A stretch of 64,000 bases of DNA from Pseudomonadota bacterium (GTDB lineage: Bacteria > Pseudomonadota > Gammaproteobacteria > Burkholderiales > Burkholderiaceae_C): assembly GCA_963205335.1 (NCBI GenBank), contig CAUJIM010000024.1:1-64000 (forward strand), read 5' to 3'. Below, piece by piece: positions 26,159 through 35,036 of this stretch. The position numbers were made by a program, and so were the translations under genes. The notes beneath the pieces are model-generated. The model did not search any database. It was not told where the DNA came from and saw only the letters and a program-made list of their open reading frames with translations. Position 1 is the stretch's first letter. The number at the start of each line of letters is the position of its first letter.

Positions 26159-26737
26159 ATGGGCAAACGGGTTTCACAAGTGGTCACGCGCACCGGCGAC
26201 GACGGCACGACGGGGCTGGGCAACAACACGCGCGTGTCGAAGAACAGCGGCCGCCCGCACGCGATGGGCGACGTGGACGAGCTCAACAGCCACATCGGCC
26301 TGCTGCTGTGCGAGACGCTGCCCGCGGACGTGCGCGGCCTGCTCGGCGACATCCAGGACCAGCTCTTCAACCTGGGCGGTGAGCTGGCGATGCCGGGCTT
26401 CGAGATCCTCAAGGACACGGCGCTGGCGCAGCTCGACGACGCGCTGGCGCGCTACAACGCCGCGCTGCCGCGGCTGGAGGAATTCATCCTGCCGGCCGGC
26501 ACGCGCGCGGCCTGCCAGGCGCACGTCTGCCGCACCGTGGCGCGCCGCGCCGAGCGTGCGGTGGTGGCGCTGCAGGAGCGCGAGGCCATGCGGCCCGCGC
26601 CGCGCCAGTACCTGAACCGCCTGTCCGACCTGTTCTTCGTGCTCGCGCGCGTGCTCAACCGCATGGACGGCGGGCAGGAGGTCTACTGGCAGAGCGAGAA
26701 GCTGCAGCGCTCGCGGCAGGAGGATGCTCCCGAATGA
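26159..26737 (+). CDS. Cob(I)alamin adenosyltransferase, PduO type
   Basis: Transfers the adenosyl group of ATP to cob(I)alamin to make coenzyme B12. The 192-residue protein starts with the ATP-binding TRTGDDGTTGLGNNTRV, as PduO enzymes do. It contains GDVDELNSHIG, FILPAGTRAACQAHVCRTVARRAER and the C-terminal LNRLSDLFFVLAR. The ATG at 26159 places the motif at residue 10; an ATG nine codons upstream is less likely. Nearby genes show no other cobalamin functions, suggesting salvage of imported B12. Confidence 0.94.
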   Translation: MGKRVSQVVTRTGDDGTTGLGNNTRVSKNSGRPHAMGDVDELNSHIGLLLCETLPADVRGLLGDIQDQLFNLGGELAMPGFEILKDTALAQLDDALARYNAALPRLEEFILPAGTRAACQAHVCRTVARRAERAVVALQEREAMRPAPRQYLNRLSDLFFVLARVLNRMDGGQEVYWQSEKLQRSRQEDAPE

Positions 26738-26785
26738 ATAGCTGTCAGCGCTTTCCAGGCAAGCGCTGGAGCCTGTTTTATCTTG
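26733..26785 (+). repeat. Comamonadaceae-type palindromic repeat, copy D
   Basis: Arms CAGCGCTT (26746-26753) and AAGCGCTG (26761-26768), preceded by AATAGCTGT and followed by GAGCCTGTTTTATC. It fills the gap between two converging genes (stops at 26737 and 26778), so its hairpin may serve as a terminator for the plus-strand gene. Confidence 0.8.
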
Positions 26786-27200
26786 GAGCGAGCACCGCCA
26801 TGGTGATGCGCGAGGAGCAGGTCGGCTCGCCCGCGTCGTTGACCATGTCGATCTGCCAGACCTGCGTGCTGCGGCCGATGTGCACCGGCCGCGCGGTGGC
26901 GGTGACCCAGCCGCTGGTGGTGGCGCGCAGGTGGTTGGCGTTGATCTCCAGGCCCACCGCGCGGTGGCCCTCGGGCGCGCTGTAGTGCGCGCCCACCGAG
27001 CCCAGCGTCTCGGCCAGCACCACGCTCACGCCGCCGTGCAGCAGGCCGAAGGGCTGGCGCGTGCGTGCGTCGACCGGCACGCGCGCGCGGACGAAGTCCT
27101 CGCCCACTTCGAGGAATTCGATGCCCAGGTGGGCCACGGTGGTACCGGCGTGTATCGCGGTGAGTTCGTCGAGCGAGATCGGTTTTTTCCAGAGGGACAT
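26778..27200 (-). CDS. Hotdog-fold acyl-CoA thioesterase (PaaI/YdiI-like)
   Basis: A 140-residue thioesterase releasing CoA from aromatic or 1,4-dihydroxynaphthoyl-type thioesters. The hotdog hallmark FGLLHGGVSVVLAETLGS is at about 51-68, where the Glu acts in catalysis. GLEINANHLR is the second conserved strand. The ATG at 27200 yields the expected size. It is divergent from the zinc-ribbon gene at 27310 and ends convergent with the adenosyltransferase across copy D. Confidence 0.9.
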   Translation of the reverse strand: MSLWKKPISLDELTAIHAGTTVAHLGIEFLEVGEDFVRARVPVDARTRQPFGLLHGGVSVVLAETLGSVGAHYSAPEGHRAVGLEINANHLRATTSGWVTATARPVHIGRSTQVWQIDMVNDAGEPTCSSRITMAVLAPR

Positions 27201-27309
27201 GGCGGGCGGCGCGCTGGCGCGGTGGCGGCGGACGGGGAAATTATGGCGACGCGCGCCCCGCCGGCCGGTCGCGCAGGCGCCATGGCCGCCGCCGTATGAT
27301 GCGCCCGCC

Positions 27310-28035
27310 ATGCCCCTTGCCTGCCCCTCCTGCCGCCAGCCCATGACCGGCCGCAGCTTCGCCGCGGCCGACGGCCGCACGATCGAGCTCGACCTGTGCT
27401 TCGCCTGCCAGGGCCTGTGGTTCGACCCGCACGAGAACACCCGCCTGGCGCCCGACGGGGTGATCGGACTTTTCGCGCTGCTGCACGAGCGCCGCGACGA
27501 TGCGCAGGTGCCGCTGGCCACGCGCCTGTCCTGCACGCGCTGCGCGCAAGGCCTGGTGCGCGGCTTCGACGTGGCCGCCGGCGGGCGCTACGTCACCTGG
27601 CGCTGCCCGTCGCGGCACGGGCGCTTCTCCACCTTCGGCGCCTTCCTGGTCGAAAAAGGCTTCGTGCGCCACCTCACGCCGCAGGAGCGCGTGGCGCTGG
27701 CCGCGCGCGTGGACACGGTGCGCTGCAGCGGCTGCGGCGGCCCGGTGAACCTGCGCGAGCACGATGCCTGCCCCTGGTGCCGCTCGGCGCTCTCGCTGCT
27801 CGATCCGCAGGCGGTGGAGCGGGCGCTGGCGCGGCACGAGGCGGCGGCGCGGCAGGCGCAGCAGGCGCAGCAGCGGCACACGCCCGAGGCGCTGGCCAAT
27901 GCCCTGATCGCGGTGGAGCGGCAGAACGCGCGCGAGGACCGCGAACGCCAGCGCGAGCGGGCGCAGGGCACGGGCGCCGGCTTCGACCTGCTCGGCGCCG
28001 GCATCGACCTGATCTGGGACCTGGTGCGCCGCTGA
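27310..28035 (+). CDS. Zinc-ribbon protein of unknown function
   Basis: A 241-residue protein with four or five Cys pairs: CPSC (5-8), CFAC (about 30), CTRC (about 75), CSGC and CPWC (about 140-155). These imply two or three zinc ribbons of the transcription-factor type. The FACQGLWFD sequence is typical of YbjX/TFIIB-like zinc-finger domains. The C-terminal third is a charged helix (QAQQAQQRH; EDRERQRERAQ) ending in a hydrophobic tail. The function is unknown. Its stop abuts that of the permease gene with no spacing. Confidence 0.75.
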   Translation: MPLACPSCRQPMTGRSFAAADGRTIELDLCFACQGLWFDPHENTRLAPDGVIGLFALLHERRDDAQVPLATRLSCTRCAQGLVRGFDVAAGGRYVTWRCPSRHGRFSTFGAFLVEKGFVRHLTPQERVALAARVDTVRCSGCGGPVNLREHDACPWCRSALSLLDPQAVERALARHEAAARQAQQAQQRHTPEALANALIAVERQNAREDRERQRERAQGTGAGFDLLGAGIDLIWDLVRR

Positions 28036-29322
28036 TCAGGCCTTCGGCCGGAGCAGCGCGTTGAGCAGGATGGCGCCGAAGGTCGCGGTGCCGATGCCGC
28101 CGAGCGCGAAGTCGCCGAACCTGAGCGTGAACTCGCCCGTGCCCAGCACCAGCGGGATGGCCGCGACGATGAGGTTGTGCGGCTGCGAGAAATCGACCTT
28201 GTTGTCCACCCAGATCTTGGCGCCGGTGATCGCGATCAGGCCGAACACCACGATCGAGACCCCGCCCATCACCGGCAGCGGAATCGCCTGGATCAGCGCG
28301 CCGAACTTGGGCGAAAAGCCCAGCAGCAGCGCGATGAAGGCGGCGACGAGGAACACCGCGGTCGAGTAGATGCGCGTGGCAGCCATCACGCCGATGTTCT
28401 CGGCGTAGGTGGTCACGCCCGTGCCGCCGCCCGCGCCGCTGACCATGGTGGCGAGGCCGTCGCCGATGAAGGCGCGGCCCAGGTAGGGGTCCAGGTCCTT
28501 GCCGGTCATCGCGGTCACGGCCTTCAGGTGCCCGAGGTTCTCCGCCACCAGGATGATGACCACCGGCACGATCAGCACCATCGCCGCGCCGCTGAACACC
28601 GGCGCGTGGAACTGCGGCAGGCCCAGCCACGGCGCGGCCGCCACGCCCGAGAGGTCGAAGGGCTTGCCCAGGCCCATGCCGTTGGTCAGGATGGCGTAGA
28701 GCACGGTGGCGATCAGCAGGCCCACGACGATCAGCAGGCGCTGCACCATGCCCCGGGTGAACACCGCCACGCCCGCGACGCACAGGAAGGTGAGCGCCTG
28801 CATCCAGCTCTCAAAGTTGTTGGCCGCCATGTTCTTGACCGGGATGCCCGCCAGGTTCAGCCCGATCACCGCCACCACCGCACCGGTGACCACGGGCGGC
28901 ATGAAGCGCTCGATCCAGCCCGTGCCGACGGCGTGCACGACGAGGCCGATGGCCACATACACCGCGCCGCAGGCGATGATGCCGCCCAGCGCCACGCCGA
29001 TGTTGGCGTTGAGCCCCTTGCCCGCGTAGGCCGTGGCCGCGATCACCACGCCGATGAAGGCGAACGACGAGCCGAGGTAGCTCGGCACTCTTCCGCCGGT
29101 GACGAGGAAGAAGATCAGCGTGCCGATGCCGCTCATGAACACCGCGAGGTTGGGGTCGAACCCCATCAGGATGGGCGCGAGCACGGTGGAGCCGAACATG
29201 GCGATCACGTGCTGCATGCCCATGAGGCCGGTTTCCTTCCACGGCAGGCGCTCCTCGGGGCCGATCACGCCGCCGCCCGCGAGCACCTCGGCAGGAACTT
29301 CTCTCCACGTGAACAGTCCCAT
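28036..29322 (-). CDS. Uracil-xanthine permease (NCS2 family)
   Basis: A 428-residue inner-membrane proton symporter for uracil or a related base. Family signatures are MQHVIAMFGSTVLAP near the N-terminus, the half-helix region VTGGRVPSYLGSSFAFIG, the substrate-site AENLGHLKAV, and GGTGVTTYAENIGVMAATR. The predicted N-terminal cytosolic extension (GLFTWREVP) is as in RutG/UraA homologues. The ATG is at 29322. No pyrimidine-catabolism genes adjoin it. Confidence 0.93.
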   Translation of the reverse strand: MGLFTWREVPAEVLAGGGVIGPEERLPWKETGLMGMQHVIAMFGSTVLAPILMGFDPNLAVFMSGIGTLIFFLVTGGRVPSYLGSSFAFIGVVIAATAYAGKGLNANIGVALGGIIACGAVYVAIGLVVHAVGTGWIERFMPPVVTGAVVAVIGLNLAGIPVKNMAANNFESWMQALTFLCVAGVAVFTRGMVQRLLIVVGLLIATVLYAILTNGMGLGKPFDLSGVAAAPWLGLPQFHAPVFSGAAMVLIVPVVIILVAENLGHLKAVTAMTGKDLDPYLGRAFIGDGLATMVSGAGGGTGVTTYAENIGVMAATRIYSTAVFLVAAFIALLLGFSPKFGALIQAIPLPVMGGVSIVVFGLIAITGAKIWVDNKVDFSQPHNLIVAAIPLVLGTGEFTLRFGDFALGGIGTATFGAILLNALLRPKA

Positions 29323-29473
29323 CGTTGTCTCCCCATGTAACAGGATGGCGCGATGGTAAGGGACGCGGTCGGGACCGGATTGCCTTGCTACACGCGCGTT
29401 ACATTCGGTATCATGTCTTTGCGGCTATAACCGGGCTGCCATTCGGGCGCCCGCCAACCACCGCCCCACGCCG

Positions 29474-30361
29474 ATGCCTGATCCTGTCGACCCCCCGGAC
29501 GACGCAGCAATCCGGGAAGAACTGCTCAAGTCCACCGCCGTGCTGGAGCAACGCCTGCACCAGCGCACGGAGGAACTGCGCAAGGCGCACCTGCAGCTCA
29601 GGCAGAACATGCTCACCACGGTCAAGGCGTTCATCGCCCTGCTGGGCCTGCGCCATCCGTCCCTGGCGTCGCACTCCAAGCGGGTCGCCTATACGGCGCG
29701 CCTGATGGCCAACCACCTCGGCATGGGGGCCGACGAGGTGCAGCAGGTGTTCTTTGCGGGGTTGCTGCACGACGTGGGGAAGATCAGCTTTCCCGACAAC
29801 ATGCTCGGCACCCCGGTGCGCACCTTCAACAATGAACAGATGGCGCGCTACCGCATGCATCCGGTGGACACGGAAAACGCCTTGCTGCTGCTGGAGGAGA
29901 TGGCCCCCGTCGCCCAGCTGGTGCGCCACCACCACGAGAACTTCGACGGCAAGGGTTTCCCGGACGGCCTGCAGGGCGACGCCATCCCGTACGGCGCGCG
30001 GCTGCTCGCGGTGGCCGACGGCTACGACGCGTTCCAGCAGGGCACGGTGGTGTCCTCGCACCTCACGCAGTACGCGGCGCTCGACGCCATGGAAAAGGCG
30101 CGCGGCCAGCGCTACGACCCGCAGATGCTGGACGTGCTGCTCGAGGTGCTGGCGGCCCAGCGGCAGACGCGGCAGTGCGAGCGCGAACTGCATGTCTCCG
30201 AGCTGGAGCCGGGCATGACCCTGAACCGCGACCTCGTGCGCAAGGACGGCATGCCCCTGCTCGCGGCCGGGCAGGTGCTCGCGCAGGGCCTGATCGAGCG
30301 CCTGCACGCCTACCAGCGCACCCTGGGGGAAGACCTGCTGGTCTACGTCAGGGGGGCGTGA
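29474..30361 (+). CDS. HD-GYP domain phosphohydrolase (probable c-di-GMP phosphodiesterase)
   Basis: A 295-residue cytosolic protein. An N-terminal coiled coil (about 15-50) is followed by an HD-GYP domain. The HD dyad lies in LLHDVGKISFPD (about 96-107) and the GYP-equivalent segment is HHHENFDGKGFPDGL (about 155-169), with the Tyr replaced by Phe. A C-terminal extension of about 60 residues resembles a small sensory cap. There is no receiver domain or signal peptide, so the input is unclear. Its 3' end overlaps the convergent PIN gene by 14 bases. Confidence 0.85.
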   Translation: MPDPVDPPDDAAIREELLKSTAVLEQRLHQRTEELRKAHLQLRQNMLTTVKAFIALLGLRHPSLASHSKRVAYTARLMANHLGMGADEVQQVFFAGLLHDVGKISFPDNMLGTPVRTFNNEQMARYRMHPVDTENALLLLEEMAPVAQLVRHHHENFDGKGFPDGLQGDAIPYGARLLAVADGYDAFQQGTVVSSHLTQYAALDAMEKARGQRYDPQMLDVLLEVLAAQRQTRQCERELHVSELEPGMTLNRDLVRKDGMPLLAAGQVLAQGLIERLHAYQRTLGEDLLVYVRGA

Positions 30362-30776
30362 ACGGGCCGGCCGGGCTCGCCGCCCAGGCCCCCAGGGCGG
30401 CGAGCCGCCGGCCCATGCACAGTACCGCCTTGTCCCTGGACAGCAGCAGCGCGCGGTGCGCCAGCGCCAGGTCGATGAACTTCTGGTCGTCCGGGTCGGC
30501 GCAGCGCGCCGCGGCCGGCGGGGCATCGGCCACGGCCTGCGTGCGCGCGTCGAAGGCGGCGAGCACCCCGGCGGCGCCGCTGCCGCGCAGCCGCGCGGCG
30601 ATGGCCGGATAGCCCAGCACGCGCCGCAGCTCGTCGCGCATCGCCGGCGTCGCGAGCCAGCGCGCGCCCGGCCGGTCCAGCAGCGCCTGCAGCGGGGCGG
30701 CGGCGCGGTCGGCGAACACCAGCAGGTCGAGCACGACGTTGGTGTCGATCACCAGCGCCGGGCCGCTACTGCGCAT
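30348..30776 (-). CDS. PIN-domain putative ribonuclease (toxin-like), no partner visible
   Basis: A 142-residue PIN domain of the COG1569 type. Acidic metal ligands are visible as Asp11 in VIDTNVVLDLL, a Glu near ATPAMRDELRRVL, and DPDDQKF with a further Asp. Such proteins are often RNase toxins, but no antitoxin-like small gene is adjacent. Its start lies inside the last codons of rlmL (11-base overlap) and its end inside the HD-GYP gene. It is probably expressed as the tail of the rpoN-rlmL transcript. Confidence 0.8.
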   Translation of the reverse strand: MRSSGPALVIDTNVVLDLLVFADRAAAPLQALLDRPGARWLATPAMRDELRRVLGYPAIAARLRGSGAAGVLAAFDARTQAVADAPPAAARCADPDDQKFIDLALAHRALLLSRDKAVLCMGRRLAALGAWAASPAGPFTPP

Positions 30777-32022
30777 CGGCCGCCTGGCGCGGCTCGCGCG
30801 CGCTGCCGGCCACCATGTCGAAGCGCAGCAGCCGGCATTCGATCGGGCCGTTGAACAGCGGCACCCGGCGCGAGGCCTTCAGGCGCATGCTGCCGGGCAG
30901 GTCGCGGTCGGGCGTGAGCAGCCAGGCCTGCCAGCCGGCGTAGTGGCGCTTCCAGTGCGCGGCGAGCTGGCGGAAGAAGTCTTCGCTCTCGCCCTCGCGC
31001 GTCTGTGCGCTCTCGCGCCCCGGCCGCGCGCCGCGCGCGATGCGCTCGCGGCTGCTCTGCCCGGCGCTGCCGGCGGCGGCGATGCGCTCGCCGTACGGCG
31101 GGTTGAGCAGCATCACGCCGGGCTGCTCGCACGGCGGCATGCGCTCCAGCGCGTCGCCGCCGCGCAATTGCACCGCCGCCGCCACGCCGGCGCGCTCGGC
31201 GTTGCGCCGGGCGAAGTCCACCATGCGGTGCGAAATATCACTGCCGAAAATGGGTGCAGCGCTTGCCTGTATTGCGCTGGCAGCTTCTTTTTTGATAGTT
31301 TCCCACGCCGTGCGGTCGTGCGGCAGGAGCTTCTCGAAGGCGAAGCGGCGCTTCAGGCCCGGCGCGATGCGGCAGGCGATCTGCGCCGCCTCGATCACCA
31401 CGGTGCCGCTGCCGCAGCAGGGGTCGTACAGCGGCGTGCCGGCGTCGGGCGACCAGCCGCTGGCGGCGATCATCGCGGCGGCCAGCGTTTCCTTGAGCGG
31501 CGCGTCGCCCTTGTCCTCGCGCCAGCCGCGCTTGAACAGCGGCTCGCCCGAGGTGTCGATCGACAGCTCGGCGGTGTCCTGCGTCAGGTGCAGGTGGATG
31601 CGCGCGTCGGGCCAGTGCGTGTCCACGTCGGGGCGGGTGCCGCCCTGCGCGCGGAAGCGGTCGGCCACCGCGTCCTTCACGCGCAGCGCGGCGAAGTTCA
31701 GGCTCTTGAGCGGGCTGCGCTGCGCGGTCGCTTCCACCTTGAAGGTCTGGCGCGCACCGAACCACTGCTCCCAGCGCACGCCGGCGGCGAGCTGGTAGAG
31801 GTCGTCCTCGCCGCGGTACGGCCCGTGCGCCAGCCGCACCAGCACGCGTTGCGCCAGGCGGCTGTGCAGGTTCAGCCGCAGCACCGCCGCCCACGGCGCG
31901 GCCAGCTGCACGCCCGCGCGGTGCGTCTGCACGGCGGCGTCGGCGGTGAGGGCGCGCACCTCGTCGGCGAGGAAGCCTTCGACGCCCGCGGCGCAGGGCA
32001 GGAACAGGGTCAGGGCGTTCAT
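30766..32022 (-). CDS. rlmL: 23S rRNA (guanine-N2)-methyltransferase, RlmL N-terminal type (THUMP-UPF0020)
   Basis: A 418-residue RNA guanine-N2 methyltransferase. A THUMP RNA-binding domain covers about 40-160; the catalytic SAM domain has motif I DPCCGSGT (200-207) and the NPPY motif (307-310). It lacks the second RlmK half present in E. coli RlmL. Residues 242-259 (TIKKEAASAIQASAAPIF) are encoded by a dispersed palindromic repeat (copy E) lying in frame. The gene sits 23 bases after rpoN on the same strand. YpsC/RlmL orthology is likely; the exact target base is not proven. Confidence 0.88.
   Translation of the reverse strand: MNALTLFLPCAAGVEGFLADEVRALTADAAVQTHRAGVQLAAPWAAVLRLNLHSRLAQRVLVRLAHGPYRGEDDLYQLAAGVRWEQWFGARQTFKVEATAQRSPLKSLNFAALRVKDAVADRFRAQGGTRPDVDTHWPDARIHLHLTQDTAELSIDTSGEPLFKRGWREDKGDAPLKETLAAAMIAASGWSPDAGTPLYDPCCGSGTVVIEAAQIACRIAPGLKRRFAFEKLLPHDRTAWETIKKEAASAIQASAAPIFGSDISHRMVDFARRNAERAGVAAAVQLRGGDALERMPPCEQPGVMLLNPPYGERIAAAGSAGQSSRERIARGARPGRESAQTREGESEDFFRQLAAHWKRHYAGWQAWLLTPDRDLPGSMRLKASRRVPLFNGPIECRLLRFDMVAGSAREPRQAADAQ
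31247..31298 (-). repeat. Palindromic repeat copy E, in frame inside rlmL
   Basis: On the minus strand it reads CTATCAAAAAAGAAGCTGCC and continues to CCCATTTTC, matching intergenic copies. Reduced arms CAGCGC (31257-31262) and GCGCTG (31274-31279) remain. It adds about 17 residues to RlmL between motif I and NPPY. Confidence 0.7.
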
Positions 32023-32045
32023 GGCGGGCCGATCGATTCCGGGGT

Positions 32046-33578
32046 TCAGAGTTGCTTGCGCAGCGGCGCGGGGGCGATCCGCAGCTGCTCGCGGTACTTG
32101 GCGACGGTGCGCCGCGCGCAGGCGATGCCCTGCGCCTTGAGCAGGTCAGCGAGCTGGCTGTCCGACAGCGGCCGGGCCGGGTCCTCGGCGGCGACGAGCT
32201 GGCGCAGCAGCGCGCGCACCGCGGTGCTCGACGCGCTGCCGCCGGTCTCGGTGCCCAGGCCCGAGCCGAAGAAGTACTTGAGCTCGTAGGTGCCCTGCGG
32301 CGTGGCCATGTACTTGGCCGTCGTCACGCGCGAGATGGTCGATTCGTGCAGCCCGAGCTCGTCGGCGATCTCGCGCAGCACCAGGGGGCGCATGGCCAGG
32401 TCGCCGTGCACGAAGAAGGCCTTCTGCCGCTCGACGATGGCGCGCGAGACGCGCAGGATGGTGTCGAAGCGCTGCTCGATGTTCTTGACGAACCAGCGTG
32501 CTTCCTGCAGCCGCGACTGCAGGGCCTGGTGGCCTTCGCTCTGGCGGTGCTGGCGCAGCGCCTGCGCGTAGGCGTCGTGCACGCGCAGGCGCGGCATCAC
32601 GTCGGGGTTGAGCTGCGCGACGAGCTGCACCTGCCCCTCGTGCAGGGTCTTGCGCACGATCACGTCGGGCACGATGGCGTTGCGGTCGACGTCGGCGAAG
32701 CGCCGCCCCGGGCAGGGCTCGAGCTGCGTGATCAGCTCGATCGCCGCGCGCGTGTCGTCCTCGCTCGCGGCGCTGGCCCTGGCCAGGCGCTTGACGTCGC
32801 GCCGCGCGAGCCATTCGAGCGGCTGCTCGACGATCGCCAGCGCCGCCTGCAGCACGCCGGCCGGCACCTGGCCCGAGCGCGCGCGCGCCGCCAGCTGCAG
32901 CCGCAGGCATTCGGCCAGGCCGCGCGCGCCCACGCCGGTGGGCTCCAGGCTCTGCAGCAGGCGCAGCGCCACGGTGAAGTGCTGCAGCAGCTCCTGCACG
33001 TATTCGCCGTCGCCGTGGCCGGCCAGGCCCTCGGCGAGCGAGGGCAGCGAGTCCTCGAGGAAACCGTCGTCGTTGAGCGAGTCGATCAGGAACGAGAGCG
33101 CGGCGCGCTCCTCGCGCGACAGGCGCAGCGCCAGCGCCTGGCGGTGCAGGTGGTCGGCGAGCGACTCGAAGGCGAAGGCCAGCTCGCTCGCGTCGGCGGG
33201 CTCGTCCTCGTCGTGCCGGCGCGCGGCGGGCGAGGGCGCATCGTTGCCCCAGGGGCTGTCGCCGCTGGCGCGGTCCACGTCGTCGTCGCCGTCCCAGTCG
33301 CTCGGTTTTTCACGGTCTTTTTCGCCTGCAGCGCTTGCCGGGCTTGCGTCGAACGCTCCTGAAATGGGTGCGGTATCGCCGCGTGCGACCGGCTTCTCGG
33401 CCACGCCCGGCTCGGCCGCCTCGTCGTCGCGCTCGAGGAAGGGGTTGTCCACCAGCATCTGCTCGACTTCCTGCGCCAGCTCGAGCGTGGACAGCTGCAG
33501 CAGGCGGATCGACTGTTGCAGCTGCGGCGTGAGCGCCAGGTGCTGCGAGACGCCCAGGGACAGCCCGACCTTGGCCAC
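32046..33578 (-). CDS. rpoN: RNA polymerase sigma-54 factor
   Basis: Directs transcription from -24/-12 promoters with enhancer-binding ATPases. The 510-residue protein has the Gln/Leu-rich region I (LALTPQLQQSIRLLQLST, about 14-31), an acidic linker (60-130), the core-binding domain, the helix-turn-helix (LGLHESTISRVTTAKY) and the RpoN box ARRTVAKYREQL near the C-terminus. Residues 71-87 (PISGAFDASPASAAGEK) coincide with a decayed copy of the dispersed repeat. The gene starts 5 bases after lptB, the usual proteobacterial order. Confidence 0.96.
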   Translation of the reverse strand: MAKVGLSLGVSQHLALTPQLQQSIRLLQLSTLELAQEVEQMLVDNPFLERDDEAAEPGVAEKPVARGDTAPISGAFDASPASAAGEKDREKPSDWDGDDDVDRASGDSPWGNDAPSPAARRHDEDEPADASELAFAFESLADHLHRQALALRLSREERAALSFLIDSLNDDGFLEDSLPSLAEGLAGHGDGEYVQELLQHFTVALRLLQSLEPTGVGARGLAECLRLQLAARARSGQVPAGVLQAALAIVEQPLEWLARRDVKRLARASAASEDDTRAAIELITQLEPCPGRRFADVDRNAIVPDVIVRKTLHEGQVQLVAQLNPDVMPRLRVHDAYAQALRQHRQSEGHQALQSRLQEARWFVKNIEQRFDTILRVSRAIVERQKAFFVHGDLAMRPLVLREIADELGLHESTISRVTTAKYMATPQGTYELKYFFGSGLGTETGGSASSTAVRALLRQLVAAEDPARPLSDSQLADLLKAQGIACARRTVAKYREQLRIAPAPLRKQL

Positions 33579-33583
33579 GGCAG

Positions 33584-34345
33584 CTACATCCGGAAGTGCT
33601 CGCCGAGGTAGACGCGGCGCACCTCGGCGTTGTCCACGATCTCCGACGGCGTGCCCTGCGCCAGCACCTGGCCGTCGCTGATGATGAAGGCGTGGTCGCA
33701 GATGCCCAGCGTCTCGCGCACGTTGTGGTCGGTGATGAGCACGCCGATGCCGCGCTCCTTGAGGAAACCGATGATGCGCTGGATCTCGATCACCGCGATC
33801 GGGTCGATGCCGGCGAACGGCTCGTCGAGCAGGATGAAGCGCGGCTGCGTGGCCAGCGCCCGGGCGATTTCCACGCGCCGGCGCTCGCCGCCCGACAGCG
33901 CCATGGCCTGCGCGTCGCGCAGGTGGTCCACGCGCAGCTCCTGCAGCAGCGAGGTGAGGCGCCGTTCGATCTCGGCGGGCGCCAGCGCCCGCCCGTCCTC
34001 GCCGCGCTGCAGCTCGAGCACCGCGCGCACGTTCTCCTGCACCGTGAGCTTGCGGAAGATCGACGCCTCCTGCGGCAGGTAGGACAGCCCCAGGCGCGAG
34101 CGGCGGTGGATCGGCATGTGCGTCACCTCCTGCCCGTCGATGCGCACCTGCCCGCCGTCGCAGCGCACCAGCCCGACGATCATGTAGAACGAGGTCGTCT
34201 TGCCCGCGCCGTTGGGCCCGAGCAGGCCCACGACCTCGCCCTTCTTCACGGCGAGCGAGACGTCGCGCACCACCTTGCGGCCGGTGTAGCTCTTTTGCAG
34301 GTGCAGCGCCTCGAGCAGGCTGCCTTCGGTCGCCATGGCGGTCAC
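33584..34345 (-). CDS. lptB: LPS export ABC transporter ATPase LptB
   Basis: Drives lipopolysaccharide extraction from the inner membrane with LptF, LptG and LptC. The 253-residue ATPase has Walker [11 protein letters not shown]-loop LPQEASIF, signature LSGGERRR, Walker [11 protein letters not shown] and the H-loop ITDHNV. The first start is a GTG overlapping the lptA stop (GTGA); an ATG three codons on (34336) is equally possible. It is coupled to lptA and followed at once by rpoN. Confidence 0.96.
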   Translation of the reverse strand: MTAMATEGSLLEALHLQKSYTGRKVVRDVSLAVKKGEVVGLLGPNGAGKTTSFYMIVGLVRCDGGQVRIDGQEVTHMPIHRRSRLGLSYLPQEASIFRKLTVQENVRAVLELQRGEDGRALAPAEIERRLTSLLQELRVDHLRDAQAMALSGGERRRVEIARALATQPRFILLDEPFAGIDPIAVIEIQRIIGFLKERGIGVLITDHNVRETLGICDHAFIISDGQVLAQGTPSEIVDNAEVRRVYLGEHFRM

Positions 34346-34971
34346 CGCGCCGGTGCGAGCTGCGGGCTGGCGCGCAGGGCCGGGGGTTCGGCGGGTGCGC
34401 CGCCCTGCCTGCCCGCGTCCTTGCCGGCCTCCTTGGGCGAGAGCATGGCGCGCACGCGGCCGTCGGCGCCGCTGCCCTTGCCGGGGGCGCTGTCGACGGT
34501 GAAGACGTCGGTGGTGTTGTTGTAGGTGATGAGCGCGCCGCTCACCTCGTCGTTGAGCGAGCCGGCGCGGTAGCGGCGCAGCTCGGCGCGCCGCTGCAGC
34601 TTCACCAGGTCGGCGCGGCCGTCGTAGTCGATGACCTCGGCCTCGCCCTCGACGAACTCCTCGGGCGCGCCCGGCACGGTGTCGCGCTTCTGGCGGAAGA
34701 ACGCGCGCTTGCCCGGCGCCGCCGTGGCGGTGCCGAACTGCGAGCCGTCCGGCGCCTGGCGCACCTCCAGCCGCGCGCCGCGCAGCACGATGCTGCCCTT
34801 GGTGAGCACCACGTTGCCGGTGAACACGCTGGTCTGCGTGGTCTCTTCGTGGCGCAGCGCATCGGCCTCGATGTGCATGGGCTGGTCACGGTCGGCCTTT
34901 TCCGCGTGCGCGCCCGCCGCCAGCAGCGACGACAGCAGGCCCAGCAGCAGCGTGTGGTGGAAGGTTTTCAT
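34342..34971 (-). CDS. lptA: Periplasmic lipopolysaccharide bridge protein LptA
   Basis: A 209-residue periplasmic protein whose OstA beta-jellyroll forms the LPS bridge between membranes. The signal peptide runs to about residue 23 (AGAHAEK). The OstA core has [34 protein letters not shown] and [13 protein letters not shown]. The C-terminal tail is Pro/Ala-rich and likely disordered. It is the first gene of lptA-lptB-rpoN; lptC and kdsC, often immediately upstream, are absent and a MarR gene ends 65 bases before it. Confidence 0.93.
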   Translation of the reverse strand: MKTFHHTLLLGLLSSLLAAGAHAEKADRDQPMHIEADALRHEETTQTSVFTGNVVLTKGSIVLRGARLEVRQAPDGSQFGTATAAPGKRAFFRQKRDTVPGAPEEFVEGEAEVIDYDGRADLVKLQRRAELRRYRAGSLNDEVSGALITYNNTTDVFTVDSAPGKGSGADGRVRAMLSPKEAGKDAGRQGGAPAEPPALRASPQLAPAR

Positions 34972-35036
34972 GCGGCACAGTTCTTGCTGTCATTGTAACG
35001 AGCAGACACCGTGGGCGGAGCGCAAATGCACGCCCA

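Noticed and set aside
29300-29320. A CACGTG-centred sequence resembling parS in the permease start
   Set aside because: It reads TTCACGTGGAGA and lacks one T of the palindrome; too weak.
29385-29414. TTGCTA-N18-TATCAT as a promoter for the HD-GYP gene
   Set aside because: Non-consensus -35 and long spacer; reported here only as a possibility.
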